Part shown: one piece after another, positions 44,664-53,679 of the stretch
How the letters are laid out: each line of letters opens with the position of its first letter
Position numbering within the stretch: the first letter of the stretch is position 1
Assembly (NCBI GenBank): GCA_947165255.1
Contig: CAMUZR010000003.1
Location: 62,001-126,000 of the forward strand
Origin: an uncultured Bacteroidales bacterium
GTDB lineage: Bacteria; Bacteroidota; Bacteroidia; Bacteroidales; P3
Direction: 5' to 3'
DNA length: 64,000 bases
The notes under the pieces: model-generated
Told to the model about the DNA's origin: nothing
Databases searched by the model: none
Seen by the model: the letters and a program-made list of their open reading frames with translations, nothing else
Position numbers and translations under genes: made by a program

Positions 44664-45439
44664 GGTGGGTTCTATTTATTCACTTTTTGGTCATCCAAAC
44701 AGACAGAACCCATTAATCTGCCAGACAACCGTTGTTTAACAATTGGTTTACGGGTGCAGAGATACGACTATTTTTTTATTTGACAATAAATTATTTATCA
44801 TTTTTTTGATGGGGGGGGATCATTTGATATTCTGCCTATTGAATCGCAATTAAATTAGGTTGGTTTTTCTTAATCTGCACAAGTCTGCACATGTTGTAGA
44901 CAAGGTTTGTCAGTGCAATGTTACCTATGGTGACATTGCTGCATCTCGGCATATCAAGCAAGCTTGCTCTGCGCTCGACTTTCGCAATGTTGGCTTTGGC
45001 CCTCACCATTCCCACTCCTCGGAACACTAAACCTCCCATTGTTTGTTCCATGAATCCGAAGACATGCTCCACGCGGCTCCGCACCTTCGACTTCTGACGG
45101 TTCCGCTCCTTCTGCTCTTCCGTCAAGGGATGGCCCTTCTTGCCTTTCTCGCAGATTATCGGAGTCATGTGTTTCGCTCTCACCACATCCTCCATCCCGG
45201 CATATCACGCGTCGAGCCATGCCGGTTCTCCGTGGGCCTCCTTGGGCGGCTCTGTCAGTACGCGCTCCGTCTCCTTGGAGTCGTGGCGGTTGGCGGCACA
45301 CACCGTGTAGTTTCGTATGAGCTTGGTTTTGTTGCATATTTCCACGTTGTCCTTGTACCCGTAGAACCGCTCGCCACGTTTCTTCACCCACCGGGCATCT
45401 ATGTCCTTATCTTCGATGACGTTGCTTTAGCTCGGCAAT
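44664..45439. repeat. Direct repeat DR1 (leader + transposase 3' part), left copy
   Basis: Matches 52416-53195 in the same orientation over about 0.78 kb. The leader part (44664-44830) is about 85 percent alike by eye, whereas about 44905-45370 is practically identical. The right boundary lies in the middle of palindromic element E1. Confidence 0.9.
44757..44764 (-). promoter_or_regulatory. -7 promoter element of the small ORF / fimbrillin-like operon
   Basis: TATCTCTG on the minus strand, one change from the TATCTTTG present at the same place in the right copy of the direct repeat. Confidence 0.45.
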
Positions 45440-46039
45440 GGGAACAAGTTCCCACTGCTCTCGCTTTGTGCAACGTTGTGGCACTTCTTGTGTGGGTTGT
45501 CATTGAACAATTCTTTTCCTTTCCCCTCCTTTATCTTCTTGTTCTCCTCGCGCGTGTTGCGCTGCCGTGGGGCAATGACAAAACTCGCGTCGACAATCTT
45601 GCCCTCGTTCACAATCAGTCCTAGACTGTCGAGGTACCCGTTGAATCTCTTGAACAATTCGTCGTATGTCCCGCTTTGTGCCAGCGCATCCTTGTATTTC
45701 CACACGGTTTTCTCGTCGGGAACATCGTCGACACTCTGGATGTCAAGAAAGTCCCGGAAACTCGTCCTATCTTTGATAGTGGTATTCTATCTGTGGGTCG
45801 CTCATGCCGTAAAGCCTCTGCAGGAACAGCACCTTGAACATGAACACCGGGTCGAACGGCTTGCGACCTGCATTACTCTTCCTCCTCGTGTTATCAAATA
45901 CAGGCTCAAGAATGTCGCGGAACTGCTCGAAGTCTATGATTTTCTTTAACTTGGGTAGTGGATTGCCGTTTTCGAGTAATTCCTGAAGGGTGTTCTCCTT
46001 GTCAAATAACCCAACGCCTTGATTCTTACGGTATTTCAT
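44836..46039 (-). pseudogene. Degraded IS5-family (DDE) transposase, copy 1
   Basis: Three stretches together give most of a roughly 400-residue IS5-type transposase: 46039-45767 (N-terminal SNAGRKPFDPVFMFKVLFLQRLYGMSDPQIEY), 45705-45205 (KIVDASF with the first catalytic Asp, DARWVKKRGERFYGYKD, WLDA with the second Asp) and 45195-44836 (SRVEHVFGFME with the catalytic Glu). Lesions: a frameshift near 45783, a TAA at 45427-45429 inside palindromic insert E1, and a TGA at 45205-45207. Inactive. No clear terminal inverted repeats were found. Confidence 0.9.
45419..45476. repeat. Palindromic element E1, inserted in the transposase gene
   Basis: Outer stem ACGTTGC (45419-45425) with GCAACGT (45470-45476); inner palindrome TGGGAAC-AA-GTTCCCA (45439-45454). 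Conserved arms between them read TTTAGCTCGGCAA and CTGCTCTCGCTTTGT. In the transposase frame it encodes AQSESSGNLFPLPS followed by a stop where other copies have Gln. It interrupts the region before DIDARW while keeping the frame. Confidence 0.75.
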
Positions 46040-46080
46040 ATATGCTGCATTATTCTGTTAATACTGCAAAAATACGAAAA

Positions 46081-46349
46081 TACATTGATATAACAAAATG
46101 AAATTTAGTCATTTAATTTATAGAACTCCCCTATATTCATCAATTATGAACACACCACCCAAATCTAGACCCATGATAAGAAAAGTAGCATCTATATATA
46201 CTAGCGTCTTCCACCTTCCGCCAATTATGCGTTACGGAGGCTTATGCCCCATTGCCGTGGCTTTTCAGCAGAAGGCAACGGGGCTATTGAAGCATAATCC
46301 AACAGCCATTACACAGTCGGAATATGCGGAACTATAGGTGACAAAGTGG
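46081..46349. other. Gene-free stretch between the IS remnant and the adhesin gene
   Basis: About 270 bp; AT-rich at the left. I see no supported gene, repeat or terminator in it. Confidence 0.5.
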
Positions 46350-49300
46350 TTACTTCGATGGAACCACTGTCAGTTTGTGCACTGTGGTGCCACTAGGAGT
46401 GGTGACGCTAATAAAGTAGATGCCAACCTGCAGGTCTGTACGTTGAATGGTGAGGTGATCGTCAATTGTGGTCGGAGCCATCACCGTGCGACCTGTGAGG
46501 TCGATGACGGTCACCGTTGCACGTTGCCAAACGCGCACCGTAACATTGCCCGACGTAGGGTTGGGGTAGACTATGGGCTCTTTGCTACGACACTCTGGGT
46601 CAGCAATGCTCAAAGTGTCTTCCACTGGTCGGAAAAGTGCGGTGAAGGCGGTATCGCTCACCAGCAACACATAGCGTGGGTTGGCGGAGTCGCCATCGTG
46701 CCAGTGGGCAAACTCATAGCCTTCGAAAGCCGTGGCCGTCAGGGTGACGAGGGTGCTGTCGGGATATATTCCACCACCTTCGACAATACCCATCGTTGTG
46801 TCCACACTATTTGCTGTAAGAGTGCGCCAGACGGTATCAACAACGGGTTGGAATATGGCGGTAAAGGCGGTGTCGCTCACCAGCAGCACCTGCCGCGGGT
46901 TGGCAGTGTCGCCGTCGTTCCAGCTGGTAAACTCATAGCCGTCAAATGCCATTGCCGTCAGAGTAACAAGGGTGCTGTCGGGATATATTCCGCCACCGTC
47001 AACACGACCCATCGCTGTGTCGGCACTACTTGCCGTTAGGGTGTGCCAGACGGTATCAACAACAGGTTGGAATATTGCGGTAAAAGCGGTGTCGCTCACC
47101 AGCAGCACCTGCCGCGGGTTGGCAGTGTCGCCGTCGTTCCAGCTGGTAAACTCATAGCCGTCAAATGCCATTGCCGTCAGAGTAACAAGGGTGCTGTCGG
47201 GATATATTCCGCCACCGTCAACGCGGCCCATCGCAGTGTCGGCACTACTTGCCGCAAGGGTGCGCCAAAGGGTGTCAGGGACAAGTCGGCCCACTATCAT
47301 CACGTTGTCAAGCCAGGCGTTGTTGAAACTACTAGTACGGAAGGCGATACGGATGGTCTGCCCTGCGTAGGAGTCCAACGATACGGTGTGCCAACCGTTG
47401 GCATCTGCCTGAAGGAGGGTGTCGGTGAAATCGTGTGGGGTGTCGAACCGCCCATTGGGTGACAACAGCACGGTTAGTCCCATAAAGTTAGTACTCTGCT
47501 GCCATGTCAGCGTCATGCTGTCGGCTCTTGCGGGCAGGGCTATGCGGGGTGAAATGAGCCAATCGTAGGTGTAGGTCTGGCTCTCCATACGGTGTGCGGT
47601 GCTGTCGCCAGCGAAGTGCCAGCTGTTTGCCACCTCGGTGCGGACAAATTGGTACAGCGAATTGTAGTGGTAGGAAAAATTGCTCCAACAGCCAACTGTG
47701 GTGCTGTCTTCGAATTCTTCGAGCCAAGGTATTGTCTGCGCAGGACAGTCGTGCACCATCATGACCACCGTCTGTGTGTCGCTGCCAAAGGCATTGGTGG
47801 CCACGCAGGAGATAGTGTCTGTGCCTGCGGAGAGATATACGATGTTCACCGTGTCGGCAGATGGGGTAAGTGAGGCGAGGCCTCGTGCCGCCATGGTGGA
47901 GTGCCAAGCGTAGGCAAGGCTGTTTCGCGCACCGGAGAGGCATTGCGCTGTGACGCGGCACACCTCGTCCGTGTTCAGTGCTGCCGGGGGTGTAAGGGCA
48001 ATCTGGGGACGGCCACCGTTCTCTATCCTGATAGAGTCGATGTTGATATAGCCGCCGCGGTTTTTGCGGTGCACAAAGGCGATGTGTATCGTCTGCCCGG
48101 CGAAACTGTCGAGCGAGGCCTCGTAGGTTCGGCTGGTGCTTTCGCCGCCGCCTGTATTGATATAGCCGCTGAAGAGTACATGGCTGAAGGTGGAGGTGTC
48201 GGTGGCATCGGTGGTGCTGAGAAGCACGTCCATATGGGCATGGTAGATGGTGTTGTTAATCGTCTCGGTAGTCGACTTTAGCGTCCAGCGCAGGACGGAA
48301 GCGTCGAGTGTGTCGGGCAATTCGATGGCGGGCGAGACCAACCAGTTGTTCGCCGATTCGAACGATGCTGAACGGCTGGAGCGCAGATAGCCATAGTAAT
48401 CGTTGTGCCAGTTACTGTTGTTGGAGACGGTGTAGTTGTAAAAACGCCAACAGGTAATGCTGGCACGATAGCCGAGTACCCACGGCAGCGTGTCAATGGT
48501 GGCGCAGGCCTGCACTGCAAGGGTAGAAGTGGCGGTGTCGGAGCCGTATGCGTTGGTAGCCACCACAGTGATAGTGTCGGTGCCGGCGGTTGAATAGACT
48601 AGGCGCAGGGTGTCGGCAAGGATGGTGACTGAGGCCAATCCCGAGTCGGCCATTGTCGAATGCCACGTATAGGTGAGCCCGGAGGGCGAACCGTCGGTCA
48701 GTTCGGCACGCACAGTGGTACTTTCGCCTGCATGGGCAACAGGAGGCATGGCCAGCCTGATCACGGGCTGGCGCAACGAGTGAATGTTGACATTGGACAC
48801 ATAAAGGATGCGATTATCGTAATACATGGAGGCCAAGGTAATGGGGTTGTTGACAAGGGCAATGTGTATCACCTTGTTGGCGTATGCCCCCAAGGGGGCA
48901 CGATGGGTTATGGGCTGATAGTAGACGGAGGTATCGGCCACCAGTGTGTCGTAAAGCGAGGGGTTGGTGTAGTCGCTATCGGTGACGAGGAGGTACATGG
49001 TGTGCGCCTGCAGTGAGCCCGTGGCTCCCTGCTGTGAGCCCGTGGCTCTGGCCGTACATTCCACCACCAGACTGTCGTCGGCATTTGCAGGCACCCTGAT
49101 GGCCTGCGAGATGATGCGACTGTCAAACGGGGTGGTTCCAGACGAACAGATGGAGTTCGACGAGCGGGTCCAGTTACATCCAACGGGGCGGTACCAGCAG
49201 TCGTAGTCGTTGGAGAAGTTCACCGTCCAGCCCTCTGCCAGTACGGTGTCGCAGTCGCTGACAGTGAAGATGGCCCTCGCACTGTCGCTGCCAAAAGTGT

Positions 49301-52300
49301 TCGCGACCCGAGCCCAGACGGTGTCGGTACCAGAGGTATGGTAGCGGATGGCAAGATTGGTCTGCGTGGGGGTGAGCAGCGTGGCATCTCCCCGGCTGGC
49401 CATGGCCGAATGCCATGAGATGGTAGAGCCTGCCTCGCCTCGGTCGTAGAAGGCACGCACTGTGGCAGCACCGTCGGCAAACACATGTTGCGGTGCACTG
49501 AGATGCACCAATGGCGCATTTCGGTTGGTGAGAATGAGGCTGTCAATACGCACTACAGTGTATTGGTGGTCGAGATGGAAGGCTACTCGGATAGTGTCGC
49601 CAACGTAGGGGGCGAGGCTGATGCTGCGGGGTTGGAAGCCGTTTCTTGCCGTATCGTACAGGACGGTAGTGTAGGTGCTCCAGTCGTCGTAACGCCCGGT
49701 GCTGATACTGACGGTGTAACGCGAGGTGCCATCAACCTTCCAGGTAAGCACTGTGCCAGTGTCGGTAGGCACCACCAGTGCCGGCGACACCACTGTACCC
49801 TCAAAATAATGGTCTCCCCACACCTGAAGGTAGTTCCCTGAGAATTCCCAGTCGCTACCAGGCATGTTGTACCAGCAGCCCTCCGAACTGAAGTCGGCCT
49901 GCCAAGGGAACATGTTCACTGGTGGGCAGACAAGCACCGTTGCGGTGTCAGACGAGGTACCATAGTTGTTAATGGCCTGCACTGTGAGAGTATCCACACC
50001 GCCTACATGATAGACGATGGTGCTGTCGGTGTTTGACATGACGGCTCGCCCTGTGGAGTCGAATACCGAAGTCCAAAAGTAGTGGAGGCCGTCGGCCACG
50101 CCCTCGAGCAACGTGGTCTGCAAAGGTATTGTGTCGCCCACATACACACGTTGGGGCATGTTGTGTTCCACCAGTGGCACGCGGGCGTAGCGCAGCACGA
50201 TGTTGTCGATGCTGACGCTACTGCACGAAGTTGCCCCAGGCATAGCATGTTGTTCCAGCACCAGTCGGCCTGTCCGCCCGGCAACTGAGTCAAGATAGAT
50301 TATATAATCACCCAAAATGCTTGAGCTTGAGAGGCGGGCAATCGGTATATCCGCCAACAGGGTGCTGACGCTGTCCTCCTCAAAACGGATGGCCAGCATA
50401 GGAGTGTAGTTGCCCCACGAAGCCATCTGCCAAGCCAACGCGACACCGTGTCCCTCTGGCAGCGACGGCACCGTGATAGGTCTCGACACGATGCTGTTGC
50501 TGAAGCCGACGGGCTTGTTGACGAAATTGGGAACGTAGAGGTATTTGCCGCTATTGAAATTATTGGAGGTGGCCAAATGCCATCCCGACGGGGTGGTGCC
50601 ACAGTCGCGCAACTCCCAGCATTCTACGCCGTTCTCAAAGTCTTCAGTCCATGTCAGGCCGCGTGTAGAGCAGTCCCTTACGCGAAACGTCACCACGTCG
50701 GTGTCCGCACTGGTGGCGGTGGCGATGACCGCAGTCACAGTATCGATGCCGTCGACCAAGTAGGAGAGGGTGAAGTGGGTGTCGCTTTCTCCGATATACG
50801 CGGCAAGGCCGCGGTCAAGCATCGTCGAATGCCAACTCACAGTGGCTGTATCCCCCGTCGGCACGATGATGGCGGCACGGATAGTCGTCCCCCCGCCAGC
50901 ATCGGCAATAGGGATAGGCTCCATCCTTATGCCGGGCTGGCTGGTGACAACCACCGACACATTGTCGACAAAGGCCTTTTCCCCACCCGTCGAGTTTCGC
51001 ACGAAGGCCACTCGCACACGGTGTCCACGCCACTGGTTCAGGCCGACTCGGAAGGTCTTGTATGTCGATATGCTGTGGCGGATGGCAAAGATTGTCTCCC
51101 ACTCGGCGCTGCTAGTGTCGACTGTGTTGATTGAATCGCACACCATCACCTTAACCAACACCGTGGGATGCTCCATTCTGAAAGCATTGGCACGATAGTC
51201 CCATTGCAACTCGGCATCGCCTGTGGCGGGCAAATCTATCATTGGGCTCACCAGCCAGCCACTATAGGCAGTAATATTGTCGCTGGCGTAGAAACTGCTC
51301 ATGGCACCGCTACTGACGTCCCAGCCTCCTCTATAGGGGCTGGGGCTGCGCAGTGTCCAACAGTTGTTAAATGCCGTGGTCTGAAAATTGGCCGTCCACG
51401 GCAGATGGCGCACCGTTCCGCAACTCGTGTTAAACGAGAATGTGCGTGTACGGTAGCTGCTGTGCACGCTGTCGCACACGCCGCCAAACGTGCCGCTATA
51501 GGTGGTGGCCCCATTCAGCACATTGGTCAGTAGCAGGGTGTCGCCTGTCACTATGGTGTCCAACCCGAGGGGGTCAAGGGTGATACGGTAGGCCGAAGCC
51601 GCACTGTCGGGGACCCATGTGATGCTTACCGCATTGAAATTGCTTGTACTTACGCTGACTGCAGGTGGATAGGGGCAGGCCTGAGCATCGGGCATTAGCG
51701 AGTAGCAACGCCACTGTATGGGCCATACTCCCGCGGCATTGGTCTGCGTTATAGACGTTGTCGCCCGAAGGGTACCGTGTGTTGCCAAATCAATGAAGAT
51801 AAGGTCGTTGTAACTCGCCACCACACCTGTCTGTGTGGTATGGGTCGGCAGGGGACCTTCAGTTACGCCATAGACGATGCGCACCTCGCCCGTGGCCTCG
51901 TGCAACTGCACCTGAAAACTAAGATGGGTCGAGTCCATGCCGTACACACCCATGCGCGTCTGCACCACCAGTATGTGGCTGTCGGCAGTGCCGAGGGTGG
52001 CAAAACGGGTATAGCAGGTGCTGTCCCACTGCCCACGGTAACCGAAAGGCTCCACCTTAGGCAGGGAGGAGCCGGTCCTCCGCTGTGCCCCAAGGGGGGT
52101 GTCGTAATATCCGCTCGACGGAATCAAGTAGTTGCTGAAGCTGACAGTACCGTTCACGTTGGTCGAGAAATACTGGCACAGTGTGCCAGCCAACCTGAAC
52201 TGAAAGCCAATAGGCAGCAGTGCGCTGCGGGCGTAGGTGTATGTGGTTGCCGTAGGCTCGACAATAAGGCTGTCGACACCCGTGATGTCAATCCATGCCG

Positions 52301-52406
52301 TCGAGTCCACACGTGTCGCCAAACTGTAGTTGTCGACCAAAGTCTGTGCCTGTACACAGCCAGCCAATACCAAGGCTGCATAGAGTGATAATAGTTTAGT
52401 CTTCAT
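46350..52406 (-). CDS. Giant modular secreted adhesin with T9SS type A sorting domain
   Basis: 2018 residues. Signal sequence MKTKLLSLYAALVLAGCVQAQ; it contains LAGC, so a lipoprotein form cannot be excluded. An N-terminal domain (about 25-235) and an Fn3-like segment (240-330) come first. Then six choice-of-anchor-J/jellyroll modules (for example WLVSPMIDLPATGDAELQWDY, NWLVSPAIELPDTLDASVLRW) alternate with five PKD-like modules marked by a WHSTM-type strand (about 335-1709). Three InlB B-like repeats (73 residues each) follow, then a type A sorting domain (about 1935-2018: VYPNPTSGNVTVRV...VIDLTGRTV...GIYFISVTTPSGTTVHKLTV). Probably surface-bound and involved in attachment or glycan contact. 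Confidence 0.92.
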   Translation of the reverse strand: MKTKLLSLYAALVLAGCVQAQTLVDNYSLATRVDSTAWIDITGVDSLIVEPTATTYTYARSALLPIGFQFRLAGTLCQYFSTNVNGTVSFSNYLIPSSGYYDTPLGAQRRTGSSLPKVEPFGYRGQWDSTCYTRFATLGTADSHILVVQTRMGVYGMDSTHLSFQVQLHEATGEVRIVYGVTEGPLPTHTTQTGVVASYNDLIFIDLATHGTLRATTSITQTNAAGVWPIQWRCYSLMPDAQACPYPPAVSVSTSNFNAVSITWVPDSAASAYRITLDPLGLDTIVTGDTLLLTNVLNGATTYSGTFGGVCDSVHSSYRTRTFSFNTSCGTVRHLPWTANFQTTAFNNCWTLRSPSPYRGGWDVSSGAMSSFYASDNITAYSGWLVSPMIDLPATGDAELQWDYRANAFRMEHPTVLVKVMVCDSINTVDTSSAEWETIFAIRHSISTYKTFRVGLNQWRGHRVRVAFVRNSTGGEKAFVDNVSVVVTSQPGIRMEPIPIADAGGGTTIRAAIIVPTGDTATVSWHSTMLDRGLAAYIGESDTHFTLSYLVDGIDTVTAVIATATSADTDVVTFRVRDCSTRGLTWTEDFENGVECWELRDCGTTPSGWHLATSNNFNSGKYLYVPNFVNKPVGFSNSIVSRPITVPSLPEGHGVALAWQMASWGNYTPMLAIRFEEDSVSTLLADIPIARLSSSSILGDYIIYLDSVAGRTGRLVLEQHAMPGATSCSSVSIDNIVLRYARVPLVEHNMPQRVYVGDTIPLQTTLLEGVADGLHYFWTSVFDSTGRAVMSNTDSTIVYHVGGVDTLTVQAINNYGTSSDTATVLVCPPVNMFPWQADFSSEGCWYNMPGSDWEFSGNYLQVWGDHYFEGTVVSPALVVPTDTGTVLTWKVDGTSRYTVSISTGRYDDWSTYTTVLYDTARNGFQPRSISLAPYVGDTIRVAFHLDHQYTVVRIDSLILTNRNAPLVHLSAPQHVFADGAATVRAFYDRGEAGSTISWHSAMASRGDATLLTPTQTNLAIRYHTSGTDTVWARVANTFGSDSARAIFTVSDCDTVLAEGWTVNFSNDYDCWYRPVGCNWTRSSNSICSSGTTPFDSRIISQAIRVPANADDSLVVECTARATGSQQGATGSLQAHTMYLLVTDSDYTNPSLYDTLVADTSVYYQPITHRAPLGAYANKVIHIALVNNPITLASMYYDNRILYVSNVNIHSLRQPVIRLAMPPVAHAGESTTVRAELTDGSPSGLTYTWHSTMADSGLASVTILADTLRLVYSTAGTDTITVVATNAYGSDTATSTLAVQACATIDTLPWVLGYRASITCWRFYNYTVSNNSNWHNDYYGYLRSSRSASFESANNWLVSPAIELPDTLDASVLRWTLKSTTETINNTIYHAHMDVLLSTTDATDTSTFSHVLFSGYINTGGGESTSRTYEASLDSFAGQTIHIAFVHRKNRGGYINIDSIRIENGGRPQIALTPPAALNTDEVCRVTAQCLSGARNSLAYAWHSTMAARGLASLTPSADTVNIVYLSAGTDTISCVATNAFGSDTQTVVMMVHDCPAQTIPWLEEFEDSTTVGCWSNFSYHYNSLYQFVRTEVANSWHFAGDSTAHRMESQTYTYDWLISPRIALPARADSMTLTWQQSTNFMGLTVLLSPNGRFDTPHDFTDTLLQADANGWHTVSLDSYAGQTIRIAFRTSSFNNAWLDNVMIVGRLVPDTLWRTLAASSADTAMGRVDGGGIYPDSTLVTLTAMAFDGYEFTSWNDGDTANPRQVLLVSDTAFTAIFQPVVDTVWHTLTASSADTAMGRVDGGGIYPDSTLVTLTAMAFDGYEFTSWNDGDTANPRQVLLVSDTAFTAIFQPVVDTVWRTLTANSVDTTMGIVEGGGIYPDSTLVTLTATAFEGYEFAHWHDGDSANPRYVLLVSDTAFTALFRPVEDTLSIADPECRSKEPIVYPNPTSGNVTVRVWQRATVTVIDLTGRTVMAPTTIDDHLTIQRTDLQVGIYFISVTTPSGTTVHKLTVVPSK
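46620..47280. repeat. Three tandem 219-bp repeats coding InlB-like modules
   Basis: Period exactly 219 bp (73 codons): matching blocks begin near 46782, 47001 and 47220. The two upstream-coding units differ by only a few bases; the third (closest to the sorting domain) has diverged. Copy number could change by slippage or recombination without a frameshift. Confidence 0.92.
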
Positions 52407-52508
52407 TTTATATTAGGTGTGTTCTATTTATTCACTTTTTGGTCATCAAAACAGACAGAACCCATTAATCTGCCGGACAACTGTTGTTTAACAATTGGTT
52501 TATGAATG

Positions 52509-52516
52509 CAAAGATA
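52509..52516 (-). promoter_or_regulatory. -7 promoter element of the giant adhesin gene
   Basis: TATCTTTG on the minus strand, about 100 nt before the ATG at 52406, inside the duplicated leader. Confidence 0.6.
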
Positions 52517-52591
52517 CGACTATTTTTTCATTTGACAATAAGTTTCTTATCATATTATTGACGGTGGGGAGGTAATCGTTTGATATTCTGT

Positions 52592-53194
52592 CTATTGAAT
52601 CACAATTAGATTAGGTTGGTATTTCTTAATCTGCACCAGTCTGCACATGTTATAGACAAGGTTTGTCAGTGCAATGTTACCTATGGTGACATTGCTGCAT
52701 CTCGGCATATCAAGCAAGCTTGCTCTGCGCTCGACTTTCGCAATGTTGGCTTTGGCCCTCACCATTCCCACTCCTCGGAACACTAAACCTCCCATTGTTT
52801 GTTCCATGAATCCGAAGACATGCTCCACGCGGCTCCGCACCTTCGACTTCTGACGGTTCCGCTCCTTCTGCTCTTCCGTCAAGGGATGGCCCTTCTTGCC
52901 TTTCTCGCAGATTATCGGAGTCATGTGTTTCGCTCTCACCACATCCTCCATCCCGGCATATCACGCGTCGAGCCATGCCGGTTCTCCGTGGGCCTCCTTG
53001 GGCGGCTCTGTCAGTACGCGCTCCGTCTCCTTGGAGTCGTGGCGGTTGGCGGCACACACCGTGTAGTTTCGTATGAGCTTGGTTTTGTTGCATATTTCCA
53101 CGTTGTCCTTGTACCCGTAGAACAGCTCGCCACGTTTCTTCACCCACCGGGCATCTATGTCCTTATTTTCGATGACGTTGCTTTGGCTCGGCAA
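52592..53194 (-). pseudogene. IS5-family transposase remnant, copy 2 (3' part only)
   Basis: Encodes SQSNVIENKDIDARWVKKRGELFYGYKD... through the C-terminus of the same transposase as copy 1. It carries the same TGA (52961-52963) after WLDA; the 5' two fifths of the gene is missing. The Gln codon that is TAA in copy 1 is intact (CAA) here. Inactive. Confidence 0.9.
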
Positions 53195-53417
53195 TAGGAT
53201 ACAAAAAGGATAACATCGAGATTGGCTGTTTTCGATGGAAACAAGCAGTATCTGTCCATGAGGCTCTCATAATTTCTGTTGGTGTTACTTTAATTGTGTT
53301 TTTGCAAAGGCCATCCTCAAAGTGTAATTCATTGTACAATAGATCCTTATTTTGCGCATGGCACATTGTAGTTAAGTAAACAAAGAAACTTATTATTAGT
53401 GTATTCGAAATCCTCAT
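53163..53417 (-). pseudogene. Truncated secreted-protein gene fused to the IS remnant
   Basis: 84 codons: signal peptide MRISNTLIISFFVYLTTMCHAQ and about 50 residues of an unknown exported protein, then PIAEPKQRHRK, which is read from the palindromic element and IS DNA (junction near 53196). The original gene has lost its 3' part. Repeat R2 lies directly upstream, as for the toxin cassettes, so it may have belonged to that array, for example as an exported immunity protein (inference). Confidence 0.6.
53172..53195. repeat. Half palindromic element E2 at the DR2 junction
   Basis: Carries the left stem ACGTTGC and arm CTTTGGCTCGGCAAT of E1, then breaks exactly where the inner palindrome would begin. 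Confidence 0.65.
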
Positions 53418-53446
53418 AGTTCCTAATGTGTATTAGTTGAGTTCAT

Positions 53447-53672
53447 TGTTGCCCGGCGGATTGAAAATCCTTATACTCAATGGGTCTGGATTGCAAATCC
53501 AGACCAACGGTACGGCATGGAACATCCGCCGGGTCGGAAATCCAGACCAACTGCACGGCATGGAACATACGCCGGGTCGGAAATCCAGACCAACGGCACG
53601 ACACGAACATCCGCCAGGTCGGGTCCTATGGGTTGGACCGGCGGGGTGACAACGAGTATCCGATGGGTCGGG
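53447..53672. repeat. Dispersed hairpin repeat R2
   Basis: Core 53456-53505, with perfect 10-bp hairpin GGTCTGGATT-gca-AATCCAGACC. The tail has three units of ACATCCGCCGGGTCGG type, two of them followed by AAATCCAGACCAA, so the hairpin arm itself is partly reiterated. Short ORFs in it are not genes. Confidence 0.85.
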
Positions 53673-53679
53673 ATTTCTT

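Larger units (their letters stand above)
44836..46080 (-). mobile_element. Remnant of an IS5-family insertion sequence (copy 1)
   Basis: Covers the broken transposase and its promoter (CAAAAATA at 46067-46074, TATTTTTG on the minus strand). The ends are not defined because I could not match terminal repeats. Confidence 0.7.
52416..53195. repeat. Direct repeat DR2 (leader + transposase 3' part), right copy
   Basis: Counterpart of 44664-45439 with an offset of 7752-7756 bp. It includes the promoter and leader of the giant adhesin. It ends in the centre of a palindromic element, where the sequence changes to a truncated secreted-protein gene. Confidence 0.9.

Noticed and set aside
45205..45207. 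TGA in both transposase copies as a recoded sense codon
   Set aside because: TGA is used as a normal stop elsewhere in the window (for example the stress-protein gene at 1580), and copy 1 has two further lesions, so this is decay.
45767..45790. Programmed frameshift in the transposase
   Set aside because: No slippery heptamer at the frame change and other stops are present; treated as a disabling mutation.
46098..46337. 79-codon plus-strand ORF between the IS remnant and the adhesin gene
   Set aside because: No promoter, family or export feature; likely chance.
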